Notes: generated by a model from the letters alone, not told the origin. A DNA stretch of 30,609 nt from an uncultured Collinsella sp. (GCA_958346935.1 CATVTM010000018.1:1-30609), one strand, 5' to 3'; counted from the first letter of the stretch, positions 15,339 to 25,162 are shown. A program made the numbers and translations.

Positions 15339-17021
15339 CTACTTGCGACGAAGCAGCGCCGAGACCTCGGGCATCTTAAGGACGACGGCAAGGCCAAAGG
15401 TAACAGCAAGCGAGACGACACCCGCAACGCAAACATAGCCAAGAGTAATCAGAATCGAGCCGCCAAGTGCCCCGACAAAGTGTTCAAGCGCCCACATGAC
15501 GCCGGCGCCTGCGGCAGCACCCAGGCCACCGAGCAAAAGGCCAAAGAAACCGCCATGTAGGATAGATTTGACCTGAAGGCCACGCAGGCGACGACGCAGC
15601 CACCACAGCGAACAGCCGACCAAGATCACGTAGTCGACGACATACGAAAGCGCGATTGCCGGCATACCGAAGCCCAGCACAACGCCAAACAGCAGAACCG
15701 AGCCGGCCTGGCCGATGGCGGAATACAGGCAATAGCGGCTATAGGGCTTCATGTCGAGCAAGGCAGAGAAGCTCTTCTGCATCAACACGACCACGCCGTA
15801 GAGCGGCAGCGAGAACGCCAGGTAGACAAGGAACTCGGACACCAGCGCCACGCCGGATTCATCGAACTTGCCGGCACAGTAAATCATGTTGAGCGGACGC
15901 GCGAAGACAATCAGGTACAGCGCAAACGGAATCAGGAAGAACAGCATCTGGGCGACGCCACGCGAAATGCCCGTGCGAACGCTGTCGTAATCCTTCTCCT
16001 GTGCGTCGTGAGAGAGCTCGGTATAGAGCGCCGTCGAAAGCGAGGCGGCAATCAGCGCGTAGGGCAGCGTGTACCACAGGCGCGCATAGGCGATGACGGA
16101 AGGGCCAGTCTCGGGCTGGACCACCAGCGCGGCAGCGTTGGTGATAGAAGTCGAGACAAACATGCACACCGTGGCGAGCAGCGTCGGGATACCGAGCGCA
16201 ATCGTCTGGCGCAGTGCGGGGTCCTTAAAGTCGATATGGATATGGGGATGCACGCCGTGCTTGCCAAGCGCGGGGATCTGACAAGCCATCTGAACAAAGA
16301 CACCGAGGGTCGTACCGGCCGCAATCAAGATGATGCCGGCACGTTCGCCAAACTGTGCGGACACGGGCGCAAAGCCCATAAAGCTCGCAATGACGATCAC
16401 ATTGTTGAGGACCGGGGCAAACGTCGACCAGAAGTAGTCGCGGTGCGCGTTGAGAACGCCCGAGAACACCGAGCCCAAACCATAAAACAGAATCTGGATG
16501 GCGAAGAAACGGAACATGAACGCAGCGGTATCCATGCTGCCGCCGTCACCCGAAAGGAACGATTGCGTCCAAATAAAGCCCGGAGCGAACACGGTCCCCA
16601 GCAACGAAATGCCACCCAGCACCAATAGCAGAATACCGAGCAGGTTGCCCACGTACTCGTTCGAGGCCTCGCGACCCTGCTCACGCCTCACGCCCATGTA
16701 CACGGGCAAAAACGCCGTCACGAGCATGCCGCCCATCACGAGTTCGTAGAGCATATTGGGCAGGTTGTTGGCGACCTGATAGGAGGACGAGAGCAGCGAC
16801 ATGCCGATAGCGGCCGCCATTGCCCATGTGCGGATAAAGCCGGTGACGCGAGACACGATGGTCAGGATGGTCATAAGCCCGGCGGAACGACCAACCGTGG
16901 AGTAGTCCGACGAGCCCATATCATCAGTGCCATCTCGCGACGAAGAAGCTTCGGATGAGGGTGTCTGAGGCGCAGATTCTTTTGCAAAATGAGCTCCGCA
17001 CTTCAATTCTTCCTGCGGCAT
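15339..17021 (-). CDS. murJ: MurJ-type lipid II flippase
   Basis: This 560-residue polytopic protein belongs to the MurJ/MviN branch of the MOP exporters, which flips lipid II across the membrane for peptidoglycan synthesis. About 14 hydrophobic segments are visible from residue 48 to near the C-terminus, including the family-typical stretch SRVTGFIRTWAMAAAIG at the start of helix 1 and NLPNMLYELVMGGML. An acidic, serine-rich cytoplasmic N-terminus of about 45 residues precedes the first helix. The ATG lies 3 bases after the ybaK stop, and the stop abuts the uvrC start, so the three genes are probably co-transcribed and coupled. Confidence 0.93.
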   Translation of the reverse strand: MPQEELKCGAHFAKESAPQTPSSEASSSRDGTDDMGSSDYSTVGRSAGLMTILTIVSRVTGFIRTWAMAAAIGMSLLSSSYQVANNLPNMLYELVMGGMLVTAFLPVYMGVRREQGREASNEYVGNLLGILLLVLGGISLLGTVFAPGFIWTQSFLSGDGGSMDTAAFMFRFFAIQILFYGLGSVFSGVLNAHRDYFWSTFAPVLNNVIVIASFMGFAPVSAQFGERAGIILIAAGTTLGVFVQMACQIPALGKHGVHPHIHIDFKDPALRQTIALGIPTLLATVCMFVSTSITNAAALVVQPETGPSVIAYARLWYTLPYALIAASLSTALYTELSHDAQEKDYDSVRTGISRGVAQMLFFLIPFALYLIVFARPLNMIYCAGKFDESGVALVSEFLVYLAFSLPLYGVVVLMQKSFSALLDMKPYSRYCLYSAIGQAGSVLLFGVVLGFGMPAIALSYVVDYVILVGCSLWWLRRRLRGLQVKSILHGGFFGLLLGGLGAAAGAGVMWALEHFVGALGGSILITLGYVCVAGVVSLAVTFGLAVVLKMPEVSALLRRK

Positions 17022-17024
17022 CGC

Positions 17025-17525
17025 TCAGTCCTCTCTCGTAATCGGGGCGACCGTCGCCCCGCAAAATGCAATTAAATCATCGGGTACAAGCTCAAGCTGA
17101 TAACCACGCTTGCCTCCCGAAATAAAAATGGTATCCCAAAGGACACATGTCTCATCAATGAGCGTCCGGTAGCGTTTTTTCATACCGACCGGACTGCAGC
17201 CGCCGCGAACGTAGCCAGTCGCCGCAAGCAAATCCTTCACATGCATCATGGCCAAGGACTTCTCCCCCGCGGCACGCGCGGCGGACTTTAGATCGAGCTC
17301 GTCGGCAACAGGGATGCAGCACACGACATGGTCGTTGGACGGCGTCACGCAGACCAAGGTCTTAAATCCTTGTCCGGGCTCCTCGCCAAGCTGCTCCGAA
17401 ATCGCGACCCCCAGGCCCGCCGACTCATCACCATCGTCTTCGTACGTATGTAGAACATAGGAAATGCCGGCGCTTTCCAGCTCGCGCATCGCATTGGTTT
17501 TTGGCGTCTTTACAGCCTTTGCCAT
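17025..17525 (-). CDS. ybaK: YbaK/EbsC-type Cys-tRNA(Pro) deacylase
   Basis: The 166-residue protein has the single YbaK/ProX editing domain, which hydrolyses cysteine mischarged onto tRNA-Pro. Family motifs are FKTLVC, the lysine-containing DLKSAARAAGEK, and GYVRGGCSPVGMKK followed by IDET and the ending ISGGKRGYQLELVPDDL. I chose the ATG at 17523-17525 because GGAAAGGA lies 6 bases upstream; longer in-frame versions add 32 residues not typical of the family. It heads the ybaK-murJ-uvrC group, with a TATACT box (17563-17568) upstream as a likely promoter. Confidence 0.93.
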   Translation of the reverse strand: MAKAVKTPKTNAMRELESAGISYVLHTYEDDGDESAGLGVAISEQLGEEPGQGFKTLVCVTPSNDHVVCCIPVADELDLKSAARAAGEKSLAMMHVKDLLAATGYVRGGCSPVGMKKRYRTLIDETCVLWDTIFISGGKRGYQLELVPDDLIAFCGATVAPITRED

Positions 17526-17562
17526 GGCATATCCTTTCCCTCGCATTCGGACGCAAGGATTA

Positions 17563-17568
17563 AGTATA
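17563..17568 (-). promoter_or_regulatory. -10 box of the ybaK-murJ-uvrC group
   Basis: TATACT on the minus strand, 38 bases before the ybaK start. GTGACG, a partial -35 match, lies 19 bases upstream of it. Confidence 0.4.
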
Positions 17569-17606
17569 TGTCCAATTCGGCTGCATACGTCACTTCGACA
17601 CAGCAA

Positions 17607-17637
17607 GCGCCATCGAATCACAAGGAGTCGATGGCGC
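17607..17637 (-). terminator. Terminator-like hairpin after uvrA
   Basis: GCGCCATCGA (17607-17616) and TCGATGGCGC (17628-17637) form a perfect 10-base stem around an 11-base loop, 20 bases past the uvrA stop. The minus strand continues with TTGCTGTG, so the T tract is poor. Position and stability support a terminator. Confidence 0.6.
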
Positions 17638-17657
17638 CCATAAACTGAATCGCCTAT

Positions 17658-20537
17658 TTATTGAGCATCAAGTTGAGCCTGACGCTCCCGGTCACGCCTG
17701 AGCAACGGCGCCAAAAACTTGCCCGTATAACTTTGCGGACAGTCCGCAACCTGCTCCGGTGTGCCCGAAACCACGACGGTTCCGCCGCCGTTACCGCCCT
17801 CGGGGCCCATATCGATCAGGCGGTCGGCAACCTTGATGACATCAAGGTTGTGTTCAATCACCAGCACCGTGTTGCCCGCATCGACCAAGCGCTGCAGCAC
17901 ATCGAGCAGCTGGCGGACGTCCTCAAAATGAAGGCCGGTCGTCGGCTCATCCAAAATATAGAACGTCTTGCCCGTCTGGCGTCGATGAAGCTCCTTGGCG
18001 AGCTTCACACGCTGCGCCTCGCCGCCCGAGAGCGTCGTGGCGGGCTGGCCCAGGCTCACGTAGCCCAAGCCTACATCGTACAGCGTCTGGAGCTTGCGCT
18101 TAATCTGCGGGATATTCCCAAAGAAGGCCAGTGCCTCGGTGACGCTCATGTCGAGCACGTCCGAGATGGTCTTACCACGGTAGGTGACCTCAAGCGTCTC
18201 GCGGTTATAGCGTTTGCCGCCGCAGACCTCACAGGGGACATAGATATCGGGAAGGAAGTGCATCTCGATCTTAATTTGTCCGTCGCCCTTGCATGCTTCG
18301 CAGCGACCGCCGCTCACGTTAAAGGAGAAACGTCCCGGCGAGTAGCCACGCGCCTTCGACTCCGGCGTACTCGCAAACAGCGCGCGAAGATCATCCCACA
18401 GGCCAATGTACGTAGCAGGGTTGGAACGCGGCGTGCGACCAATCGGCGACTGGTCGATATCGATAACCTTATCGATACACTCGATGCCCTCGATTTTCTT
18501 ATACGGACCCACAGGGCGCGTCGAACGGTGAATGGCATTCGTAAGGGCAGGTGCGATGGTGTCGGTAACCAGGGAGCTCTTACCCGATCCCGACACGCCG
18601 GTAACGACCGTAAGCGTACCAAACTCGATCTTGGCGGTAACGTTTTTGAGGTTGTTGGCGCGGGCGCCCGTGATCTTAAGGCAGCCGCGACCGGGCTTGC
18701 GGCGTTCATCGGGAACCCGAATCATTCGCTTGCCGGTCAGGTAGGCACCCGTCATCGAATCGGGGCACGCCATGATATCGGCAGGCGTTCCCGCGGCGAC
18801 CACGTGTCCGCCGTTCACGCCCGCGCCGGGGCCCATGTCGATCACATAGTCGGCAGCACGAATCGTATCCTCATCATGCTCGACGACGATGACGGTATTG
18901 CCGATATCGCGTAGGCGCTCAAGCGTCTTGATCAGGCGCTCGTTATCGCGCTGATGGAGGCCAATCGATGGCTCGTCCAAAATGTACAGGACACCCATGA
19001 GGCCGGCGCCGATCTGCGTTGCCAGGCGAATGCGCTGGGCCTCGCCTCCGGAAAGCGTCGCCGAGGCACGATCGAGGGTCAGATAGTCGAGTCCGACATC
19101 GACCAGAAAGCGCAGGCGCTCCAGGATTTCCTTAACGATGCGCCCGCCGATAAATTGTTGGCGCTCGGTAAGCTCCAAGCCCTCAAAAAACTCGAGCGAC
19201 TCGCGGCACGATAGGCAGCAGACCTCGTAAATGGACTTACCGCCTACGGTAACGGCGAGCATCTCGGGGCGCAGACGAGCACCATGGCAACTCGAGCACG
19301 GCTCCTCGCGGATGTACTTCTCCAAGCGCGCCTTGGTGTTCTCATTCGTCGTCTCGGTATAGCGCTCGTACAGGATATTGCGCACGCCCGAGAACTTGGT
19401 GTCCCACTGGCTGCGGCGCCCATCGAGCTTTTGATAGTCGACCGAAATCTTCTGGTCGCCCATGCCGTCTAAAAACGCGCGACGCACCCGCAGAGGCAGA
19501 TCCTCCCACGGCGTATCGACGCTCACCTTGAAGTGCTTACAAACCGCAGCGAAAATCTGCGGATAGTAGTTAGAGTTGCCAAACAGGCTGCCAAAGACCC
19601 CGTCGGCGATCGACTTCAAGGGGTCTTCGATTAGGGCCTCGGCATCGACCGTCTTCTTAAAACCCAGGCCATCGCACTCGGGGCACGCGCCATAGGGCGC
19701 GTTGAACGAGAAATCGCGCGGCTGCAGGTCATCGATGGAGTGTCCATGCTCCGGGCACGCTAACGCCAGCGAATACTCCAGCAACTCGCCTTCGGTCCCC
19801 TCGGGAGCGTCGCGGTCGGGCAGCAAGTATACGTTCACATTGCCGTGCGCCAGCGCAGTCGCCTGTTCAACGGACTCGGCGATACGGCCCAGCGAGTTCT
19901 CGCGAATCACGATGCGATCGACCACGACCTCGATATCGTGCTTGAACTTCTTGTCCAGATCGATCGGATCGTCGAGCGAGCGCACTTCACCGTCGACACG
20001 CACGCGGCTAAAGCCCTCGGCGCGAAGGTCCTCAAACAGTTTGGTGTACTCGCCTTTTCGCCCGCGTACCACCGGTGCCAGCACAAACGCGCGGCGGCCC
20101 TCCCCCGCCGCCAAGACCTTGTCGGCAACCTGATCGGTCGTCTGACGCTCAATGACACGGCCGCATTCGGGACAGTGCGGGGTGCCCACACGGGCGAACA
20201 GCAGGCGCAGATAGTCATAAATCTCGGTTACGGTGCCAACCGTCGAGCGCGGGTTCTTGGATGTCGTCTTTTGATCAATTGAGACAGCCGGCGAAAGGCC
20301 GTCGATTGAATCCAAGTCGGGTTTGTCCATCTGGCCCAAGAACTGGCGCGCATAACTCGAAAGGCTCTCGACGTATCGACGCTGGCCCTCGGCATAGATA
20401 GTGTCGAATGCCAGCGAACTCTTGCCCGAGCCAGAAAGACCGGTAATGACCACGAGTTGGTCACGCGGAATGGAAACATCGATATCACGGAGGTTGTGCT
20501 CACGAGCGCCGCGAATAACGATAGAAGAATCAGACAT
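17658..20537 (-). CDS. uvrA: UvrABC excinuclease subunit A
   Basis: UvrA is the damage-sensing ATPase of nucleotide excision repair. The 959-residue protein has two ABC modules: the first Walker A is GLSGSGKSS (33-41), the second GVSGSGKSS about two thirds along. Both signatures (LSGGEAQRI and LSGGEAQRV) and both Walker B regions (LDEPSIGLHQ and LDEPTTGLHF) are visible. Zinc-binding cysteine pairs occur as CPECDG, CSSCHG and the CEACKG...CEVCGG module. The ATG at 20535-20537 has AAGGAG 5 bases upstream; an in-frame start 22 codons earlier lacks one. It is transcribed alone, divergent from the LTA-synthase-like gene. Confidence 0.97.
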   Translation of the reverse strand: MSDSSIVIRGAREHNLRDIDVSIPRDQLVVITGLSGSGKSSLAFDTIYAEGQRRYVESLSSYARQFLGQMDKPDLDSIDGLSPAVSIDQKTTSKNPRSTVGTVTEIYDYLRLLFARVGTPHCPECGRVIERQTTDQVADKVLAAGEGRRAFVLAPVVRGRKGEYTKLFEDLRAEGFSRVRVDGEVRSLDDPIDLDKKFKHDIEVVVDRIVIRENSLGRIAESVEQATALAHGNVNVYLLPDRDAPEGTEGELLEYSLALACPEHGHSIDDLQPRDFSFNAPYGACPECDGLGFKKTVDAEALIEDPLKSIADGVFGSLFGNSNYYPQIFAAVCKHFKVSVDTPWEDLPLRVRRAFLDGMGDQKISVDYQKLDGRRSQWDTKFSGVRNILYERYTETTNENTKARLEKYIREEPCSSCHGARLRPEMLAVTVGGKSIYEVCCLSCRESLEFFEGLELTERQQFIGGRIVKEILERLRFLVDVGLDYLTLDRASATLSGGEAQRIRLATQIGAGLMGVLYILDEPSIGLHQRDNERLIKTLERLRDIGNTVIVVEHDEDTIRAADYVIDMGPGAGVNGGHVVAAGTPADIMACPDSMTGAYLTGKRMIRVPDERRKPGRGCLKITGARANNLKNVTAKIEFGTLTVVTGVSGSGKSSLVTDTIAPALTNAIHRSTRPVGPYKKIEGIECIDKVIDIDQSPIGRTPRSNPATYIGLWDDLRALFASTPESKARGYSPGRFSFNVSGGRCEACKGDGQIKIEMHFLPDIYVPCEVCGGKRYNRETLEVTYRGKTISDVLDMSVTEALAFFGNIPQIKRKLQTLYDVGLGYVSLGQPATTLSGGEAQRVKLAKELHRRQTGKTFYILDEPTTGLHFEDVRQLLDVLQRLVDAGNTVLVIEHNLDVIKVADRLIDMGPEGGNGGGTVVVSGTPEQVADCPQSYTGKFLAPLLRRDRERQAQLDAQ

Positions 20538-20598
20538 GGAAGCTCCTTGCCTCCTATTGCATCGAACCATACTGCCGATGAGTTTAGCGCACTCGACG

Positions 20599-20612
20599 CG
20601 CACAGATGTTCG
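20599..20612. promoter_or_regulatory. Imperfect SOS-box-like sequence upstream of uvrA
   Basis: On the minus strand the sequence is CGAACATCTGTGCG. The Gram-positive LexA box is CGAAC-N4-GTTCG, so the left half is perfect and the right half has one mismatch. It lies about 62 bases before the uvrA start. No lexA gene is in the window. Confidence 0.3.
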
Positions 20613-20730
20613 TAATACAAGATTCGCAGACCTTTAGCTTTGCGTATCGGGCGCTTTGTTTCTCGAAATGCCGTGGAAAGGTTACAGTAATCTAATACTG
20701 AACTTAATTTGCTGTACCAGAGGAACGTCC

Positions 20731-22884
20731 ATGACCGAAGATATCCCCCTTGAAATCACTTCGAGCGACATGGCCAATCTGCCCATATTCATCGCCGTCC
20801 TTATCGTAGCCGCCGTCGTCGTGCGCGTGTATTTTTCAATCAAACGCAACGAAAAGCCACCCATTGCCCGCGTCTTTTGGTGCGCGACGCTCCTCATCCC
20901 GCTCGGCGTGGTAGCTGCATGGGTTACGAATCAATTGCTCGTAAATGAGGGCAGCTCCCTATGGGTCCTTTCTTATTCGGCGCTCGGTGCTGCCGCCGTC
21001 ATGCTTCTTGTCGAGCCCTTGGTTTCGGGACTTATCGACCAAACCGACCTTGCGACGGGAACGGTTGCCTGTATTTGCCGTGACATCCTTGTCATCGCCG
21101 CTGTTTCAGCGCTCTCGTTCGTTTCACTCGAAATTGCCTGCAACGAAACGTTCTATCGCATTCCCGCCAACTCATTCGGGTTTTCCGTCGGGCTGCTCGC
21201 GACGGTTCTGCTCTCCCTTTATTTGCTGGGACAGCGTCATGGAGGCGTCATGGCCCTCGTGCCCGTCGTCTGTTGCATCCTTGGCATTGCCGAGCACTTC
21301 GTCATAACGTTTAAAGGCGAAGCCATCCTGCCAAGCGATATCTTGGCCCTTGGCACCGCAATGGAAGTGAGCGAGGGATACGAGTTTACCTTTACCGCCG
21401 GAATCGTAACCTCTCTCGCCCTGCTGGAGATTTCCCTGGGGCTTCTTTCGCTCATCCGACCGCGAAAGCTCCGTACGCCCACCCATGTCTTCCCCGCTAT
21501 CGCCGCTAACCTCTGTGCTTTTCTGCTAGTGACCGTTGTGGGGCTCTCAGGCTTTTCCAACATCGACTTGGAGCAGGCGCTGGATTTTGGATTTGACCGT
21601 TGGCAGCCCATCACCACGTATGCGTCTCAGGGTTTTATCACTTCGTTCACCGAAATGGTCAACGAGTTGCCCATTGAGAAGCCCGAAGACTATACGCCCG
21701 ATGAGGCGCAGAGCATCGAGCAGGAGCTCGCCGCCGTCTACGACAGCACATATGGCTCGAGCGAACAGCGCGCGGCGGCCGTTGCCCAGTTCAATGAAAT
21801 CAAGCCGACGATTGTTGCCGTCATGAACGAGAGTTTTAGCGACCTTTCGTGCTTTGAGCAGCTCCAGACGGCCGGGTACACCGGCCCCGCATTCTACAAC
21901 TCGCTTCCCGACACACTTGTTCGCGGCACCATGCTCGCTTCGGTCGCCGGTGGCGGAACGGCGAACTCCGAATTCGAATTTTTGACCGGAGCGACAACGG
22001 CCTTTGTCGGATTAGGCAAAATCCCCTATCAGCTGTATCAGATGAATGGCGTCAACAGCCTGGCAAAGGACCTTAAAGAGCTTGGGTATACCGCTACCGC
22101 TATGCACCCGCAAAACCCCGTCAACTACCATCGCGATAAAATCTATCAGCAGCTGGGCTTTGGAGACTTTCTTTCAATCGGCGATTTCGAAGGTGCGCCC
22201 TATTACCATGCCGGCGTATGCGACTACGCCACCTACGACAAGATACTCGACCTGCTTAGAACCGACGAAGCCCCGCAGTTCATCTTTGACGTCACGATGC
22301 AAAATCACGGCGGCTACGACTATGGCACCGTTCCCGCCGAAGAGCTGACAAACTATTGGGTCGAGGGAGCCAGTGAGGGTGCCAACAGCGCGCTCAACAC
22401 CTATCTCACCTGCATCTACGCATCCGACCGGGACCTCGAGTACTTTATCAACGAGCTCCGCAATATCGGCAGACCGGTTGTTCTTGTCTTTTTTGGCGAC
22501 CATCAGCCGAGCGCCGCAACGACTCTCAACGACGAGCTGTACCCTCAGGAAGATACGGCAAGCCACGCTTTCCGTATCTATCAGTCGACATATCTCGTCT
22601 GGGCTAACTATGAGATCGCCGGCAATACCGAGCTCAACGTCTACGACACCGTCGGGGCAAACGAGATTGCAGCCATTACCCTTAATAAGATCGGCGCCCC
22701 GCTCACCAATTACCAAAAGGCCCTGCTTGCGACAAGGTCAGATGTGCCCACCATCAATGTCGCCGGCTATCTCGGTGCCGACGGGCTGCGCTACGACTTG
22801 GAATCGGAAGACAGCCCCTACGCCTCGACGATCGACAAGCTGCAGCGCATGCAATACCTCGAGTTCGCCAGCAAAGTTCAGTAA
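20731..22884 (+). CDS. LTA-synthase-family membrane phosphotransferase (sulfatase fold)
   Basis: The 717-residue protein has several membrane helices in its first 280 residues and an extracellular sulfatase-type domain from about residue 355 onward. Visible active-site elements are the metal-binding glutamate in MNESFSD (E367), the likely nucleophile threonine in GGGTANSEFE (T410), H526 in QNHGGYD and the metal ligands in FFGDHQPS (D590, H591). Known relatives transfer glycerol phosphate from phosphatidylglycerol onto lipoteichoic acid or membrane sugars. The exact acceptor in this lineage cannot be told from sequence. I chose ATG 20731 (AGAGGA 6 bases upstream, helix 1 near residue 17) over an in-frame start 25 codons earlier. 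It is divergent from uvrA. Confidence 0.88.
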   Translation: MTEDIPLEITSSDMANLPIFIAVLIVAAVVVRVYFSIKRNEKPPIARVFWCATLLIPLGVVAAWVTNQLLVNEGSSLWVLSYSALGAAAVMLLVEPLVSGLIDQTDLATGTVACICRDILVIAAVSALSFVSLEIACNETFYRIPANSFGFSVGLLATVLLSLYLLGQRHGGVMALVPVVCCILGIAEHFVITFKGEAILPSDILALGTAMEVSEGYEFTFTAGIVTSLALLEISLGLLSLIRPRKLRTPTHVFPAIAANLCAFLLVTVVGLSGFSNIDLEQALDFGFDRWQPITTYASQGFITSFTEMVNELPIEKPEDYTPDEAQSIEQELAAVYDSTYGSSEQRAAAVAQFNEIKPTIVAVMNESFSDLSCFEQLQTAGYTGPAFYNSLPDTLVRGTMLASVAGGGTANSEFEFLTGATTAFVGLGKIPYQLYQMNGVNSLAKDLKELGYTATAMHPQNPVNYHRDKIYQQLGFGDFLSIGDFEGAPYYHAGVCDYATYDKILDLLRTDEAPQFIFDVTMQNHGGYDYGTVPAEELTNYWVEGASEGANSALNTYLTCIYASDRDLEYFINELRNIGRPVVLVFFGDHQPSAATTLNDELYPQEDTASHAFRIYQSTYLVWANYEIAGNTELNVYDTVGANEIAAITLNKIGAPLTNYQKALLATRSDVPTINVAGYLGADGLRYDLESEDSPYASTIDKLQRMQYLEFASKVQ

Positions 22885-22944
22885 GCCCGCCCATTCGCTT
22901 GGGCCCACCGTATTGCAAGCACGCTCGGCCCAAACGCATCGCAA

Positions 22945-22974
22945 ATGACTCCCGCTCGCAAACGAGGGTACAAT
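22945..22974 (+). promoter_or_regulatory. Likely promoter of the Mrp-type ATPase gene
   Basis: ATGACT (22945-22950) and TACAAT (22969-22974) are separated by 18 bases, each a good partial consensus match. Transcription would start near 22981, leaving a leader of about 50 bases that contains a short G+C-rich stem (GGGGC/GCCCC, 22994-23007). Confidence 0.5.
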
Positions 22975-23029
22975 GACGCTCGTGTCACATCGCGGGGCCC
23001 CGGCCCCAGCATATACAAAGGAGTCATAC

Positions 23030-23860
23030 ATGGGTTGCGAACACGCACAGGCCGCCGGCGGACAAACGTCGCCGTCGCAATTTGAGGAGAACACGCTGTC
23101 CGAGGTCAAGCGCGTCATCGCCGTGCTTTCCGGCAAGGGCGGTGTCGGCAAGTCATTTGTCACCGGTGCCATCGCCACCGAGCTTGCCCGTCACGGCCAC
23201 AAGGTCGGCGTCCTCGATGCCGACATTACCGGTCCCTCTATCCCCAAGATGTTCGGTATGAGCGGACGCCACGTCCATGCCCTTGGCAACCTTATGCTGC
23301 CTGAAATCTCCGAGCACGGCGTCAAGGTCATGAGCTCCAACCTGCTGCTCCAAAACGAGACCGACCCCGTCCTTTGGCGCGGTCCGGTCATCGCAGGCGC
23401 CATTAGGCAGTTCTGGAGCGAGACCTCGTGGGGCCCCATCGACTACCTGCTGGTCGACATGCCTCCGGGAACAGGCGACGTCGCGCTCACCGTCTTCCAG
23501 TCGCTGCCCGTCGACGGCATCGTCATCGTCACGAGCCCGCAGGATCTGGTCTCGATGATCGTCGCCAAGGCGGTCAACATGGCCGAGAAGATGAACGTCC
23601 CCATTCTGGGCATTGTCGAGAACATGAGCTATATTGAGTGCCCCGACTGCGGCAAGAAGATCGAGGTCTTTGGCAAGAGCAAGCTCCCCGAGGTCGCAGA
23701 GCGCTATAACCTCGACATCTTGGGCAAGCTTCCCATTAATCCGGCACTCGCCGAGGCCTGCGATAAGGGCGAGGTCGAGACCGCACTGCCCGATGGCATG
23801 TTGCCCAAGGCAGTCTCTGCCGTCGAGGCCATTACCCCGCACGAGACCGACGAGGCCTAA
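23030..23860 (+). CDS. mrp: Mrp/ApbC-type iron-sulfur cluster carrier ATPase
   Basis: The 276-residue cytoplasmic P-loop ATPase has the deviant Walker A GKGGVGKS (35-42), the switch region DADITGPSIP (63-72), DMPPGTGD (143-150), and the cluster-binding CPDC pair (204-207) in the family-typical SYIECPDCGKK. Such proteins bind a [4Fe-4S] cluster at a dimer interface and pass it to target enzymes. The N-terminal DUF59 domain of longer Mrp proteins is missing, as in many Gram-positive members. The ATG at 23030 has AAAGGAG 6 bases upstream. The next gene starts directly after the stop. Confidence 0.92.
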   Translation: MGCEHAQAAGGQTSPSQFEENTLSEVKRVIAVLSGKGGVGKSFVTGAIATELARHGHKVGVLDADITGPSIPKMFGMSGRHVHALGNLMLPEISEHGVKVMSSNLLLQNETDPVLWRGPVIAGAIRQFWSETSWGPIDYLLVDMPPGTGDVALTVFQSLPVDGIVIVTSPQDLVSMIVAKAVNMAEKMNVPILGIVENMSYIECPDCGKKIEVFGKSKLPEVAERYNLDILGKLPINPALAEACDKGEVETALPDGMLPKAVSAVEAITPHETDEA

Positions 23861-25132
23861 GTGAACACGAGCGCCTTCTATGACGTCCTGATAATCGGCG
23901 GCGGGGCTTCAGGCCTCGCCGCCGCCATTACGGCCGCACGCGCTGGCAAAAGCGTCTGCATCGTTGAGCGCGATGTCGCCTGCGGCCTTAAGCTCCTTGC
24001 GACCGGCAACGGCCGCTGCAACCTCTCCAACGAATCGATTGATCCACAGCGGTATAACCACCCCGCATTCGTCGAATCCGTTATGGGCCCCCAGCCCGAA
24101 CAAGAGCTTATGGGTTTCTTCTCCTCGCTGGGTATCATGACAACATCCGAGGAAGGCCGGCTGTACCCGCGCTCCCTTCGCGCCGAATCGGTGCGCGACG
24201 CGCTTCTCAGCGTTTGCGACCGCCTAGGTATCACCTTAATCTGCGGAGCCAACGTTGCCTCGGCGTACAAAGCTTCCGAAGGCTGGGCACTCCAATTAGA
24301 CCGTCCAGCGCGGGCGCTCAAGGCAAAAAAACACGATGACCGAAAATCGGAGCTCCGCTCGCTTCGGAAAGCGCTTGCCGATGTCCCTCGCAAGAACGAG
24401 GCCCTGCAGGCACATGCCGTAATTATCGCTACGGGCGGCAACCCCACCGGTATCGCCGATACGTTTCGCCTCCCCCTCACTTCGCTGCGCCCCATCCTCT
24501 GCCCCGTATCGGCAACGGTCGTTGGCGATCGGGCGGCACTCAAGACGTTGGATGGTCTGCGCGTCCGCGCCCGCTTGACGCTCGCCCGCAACCACAGTGA
24601 GCTCTGGCACGAAAACGGTGAAGTGCTGTTTCGAACCTTCGGTATCTCGGGCGTCGCTGTCTTCAACCTCTCTCGTCGTATCCAGCACGGCGATACGATC
24701 CTGCTCGACGTTTTCCCCGACCTCTCCAAAGACGAGTTGCTCGATATGCTCAACCGGCGCGTTGAGCTGCTCGGCGGCTTTTCGCCCCGCGATCCCCGTT
24801 GGCTCGACGGCATGCTCGCCCCGCAACTCTCCCGCGTCGTCTGCACAGCGTTCGAGCAGTGCCATCCAGGCTCCAACGATGTCATCCACCTGGTCTCGAT
24901 CCTCAAACACTTTAAGTTGCTCGTCGAGGGAACAGCCGAGGAGCGCTCAGCGCAGGTCACGCGTGGTGGCATATCTGTCGAGAGCATCTCAACACCCAGC
25001 CTACGCGCGCGCAGCGTTGTCGACGCCCCGCTTTACGTCTGCGGTGAAGCGCTCGACATCGACGCCGATTGCGGAGGATTTAACCTTGCGTGGGCCTGGA
25101 TCTCGGGCATTCGTGCTGCAAGCAGCCTGTAG
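23861..25132 (+). CDS. HI0933-family FAD-dependent oxidoreductase
   Basis: The 423-residue flavoprotein has an N-terminal Rossmann motif GGGASG (13-18), the HI0933-family signature TGNGRCNLSN (48-57) and the C-terminal FAD-binding stretch GEALDIDADCGGFNLAWAW. The family (BaiN/RdsA-like in part) has few characterised members; BaiN has been linked to reduction of bile acid intermediates, but that role cannot be assumed here. The start is GTG directly after the mrp stop, with only a weak GAGG upstream, so translation is probably coupled to mrp. A terminator follows at 25163-25195. Confidence 0.87.
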   Translation: MNTSAFYDVLIIGGGASGLAAAITAARAGKSVCIVERDVACGLKLLATGNGRCNLSNESIDPQRYNHPAFVESVMGPQPEQELMGFFSSLGIMTTSEEGRLYPRSLRAESVRDALLSVCDRLGITLICGANVASAYKASEGWALQLDRPARALKAKKHDDRKSELRSLRKALADVPRKNEALQAHAVIIATGGNPTGIADTFRLPLTSLRPILCPVSATVVGDRAALKTLDGLRVRARLTLARNHSELWHENGEVLFRTFGISGVAVFNLSRRIQHGDTILLDVFPDLSKDELLDMLNRRVELLGGFSPRDPRWLDGMLAPQLSRVVCTAFEQCHPGSNDVIHLVSILKHFKLLVEGTAEERSAQVTRGGISVESISTPSLRARSVVDAPLYVCGEALDIDADCGGFNLAWAWISGIRAASSL

Positions 25133-25142
25133 CCGCGCAGTC

Positions 25143-25148
25143 TATAAT
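25143..25148 (+). promoter_or_regulatory. Perfect TATAAT box upstream of the second flavoprotein gene
   Basis: A consensus -10 box lies 10 bases after the preceding stop. No good -35 box is seen 17 bases upstream (AAGCAG at 25120-25125). If used, the RNA would begin near 25155, only about 8 bases before the terminator-like stem. Confidence 0.35.
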
Positions 25149-25162
25149 CAAAAACGCATTCG

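Noticed and set aside
13803..15560. A plus-strand open frame of 585 codons antisense to uvrC and the end of murJ
   Set aside because: No recognisable domain, no ribosome site, and it covers well-conserved UvrC sequence. The similar 501-codon frame at 11539-13044 over the binding-protein gene is rejected for the same reason.
22899..22933. TTGGGCC...GGCCCAA as a terminator after the LTA-synthase-like gene
   Set aside because: The 7-base stem has a 21-base loop and no T run, so support is too weak to list.
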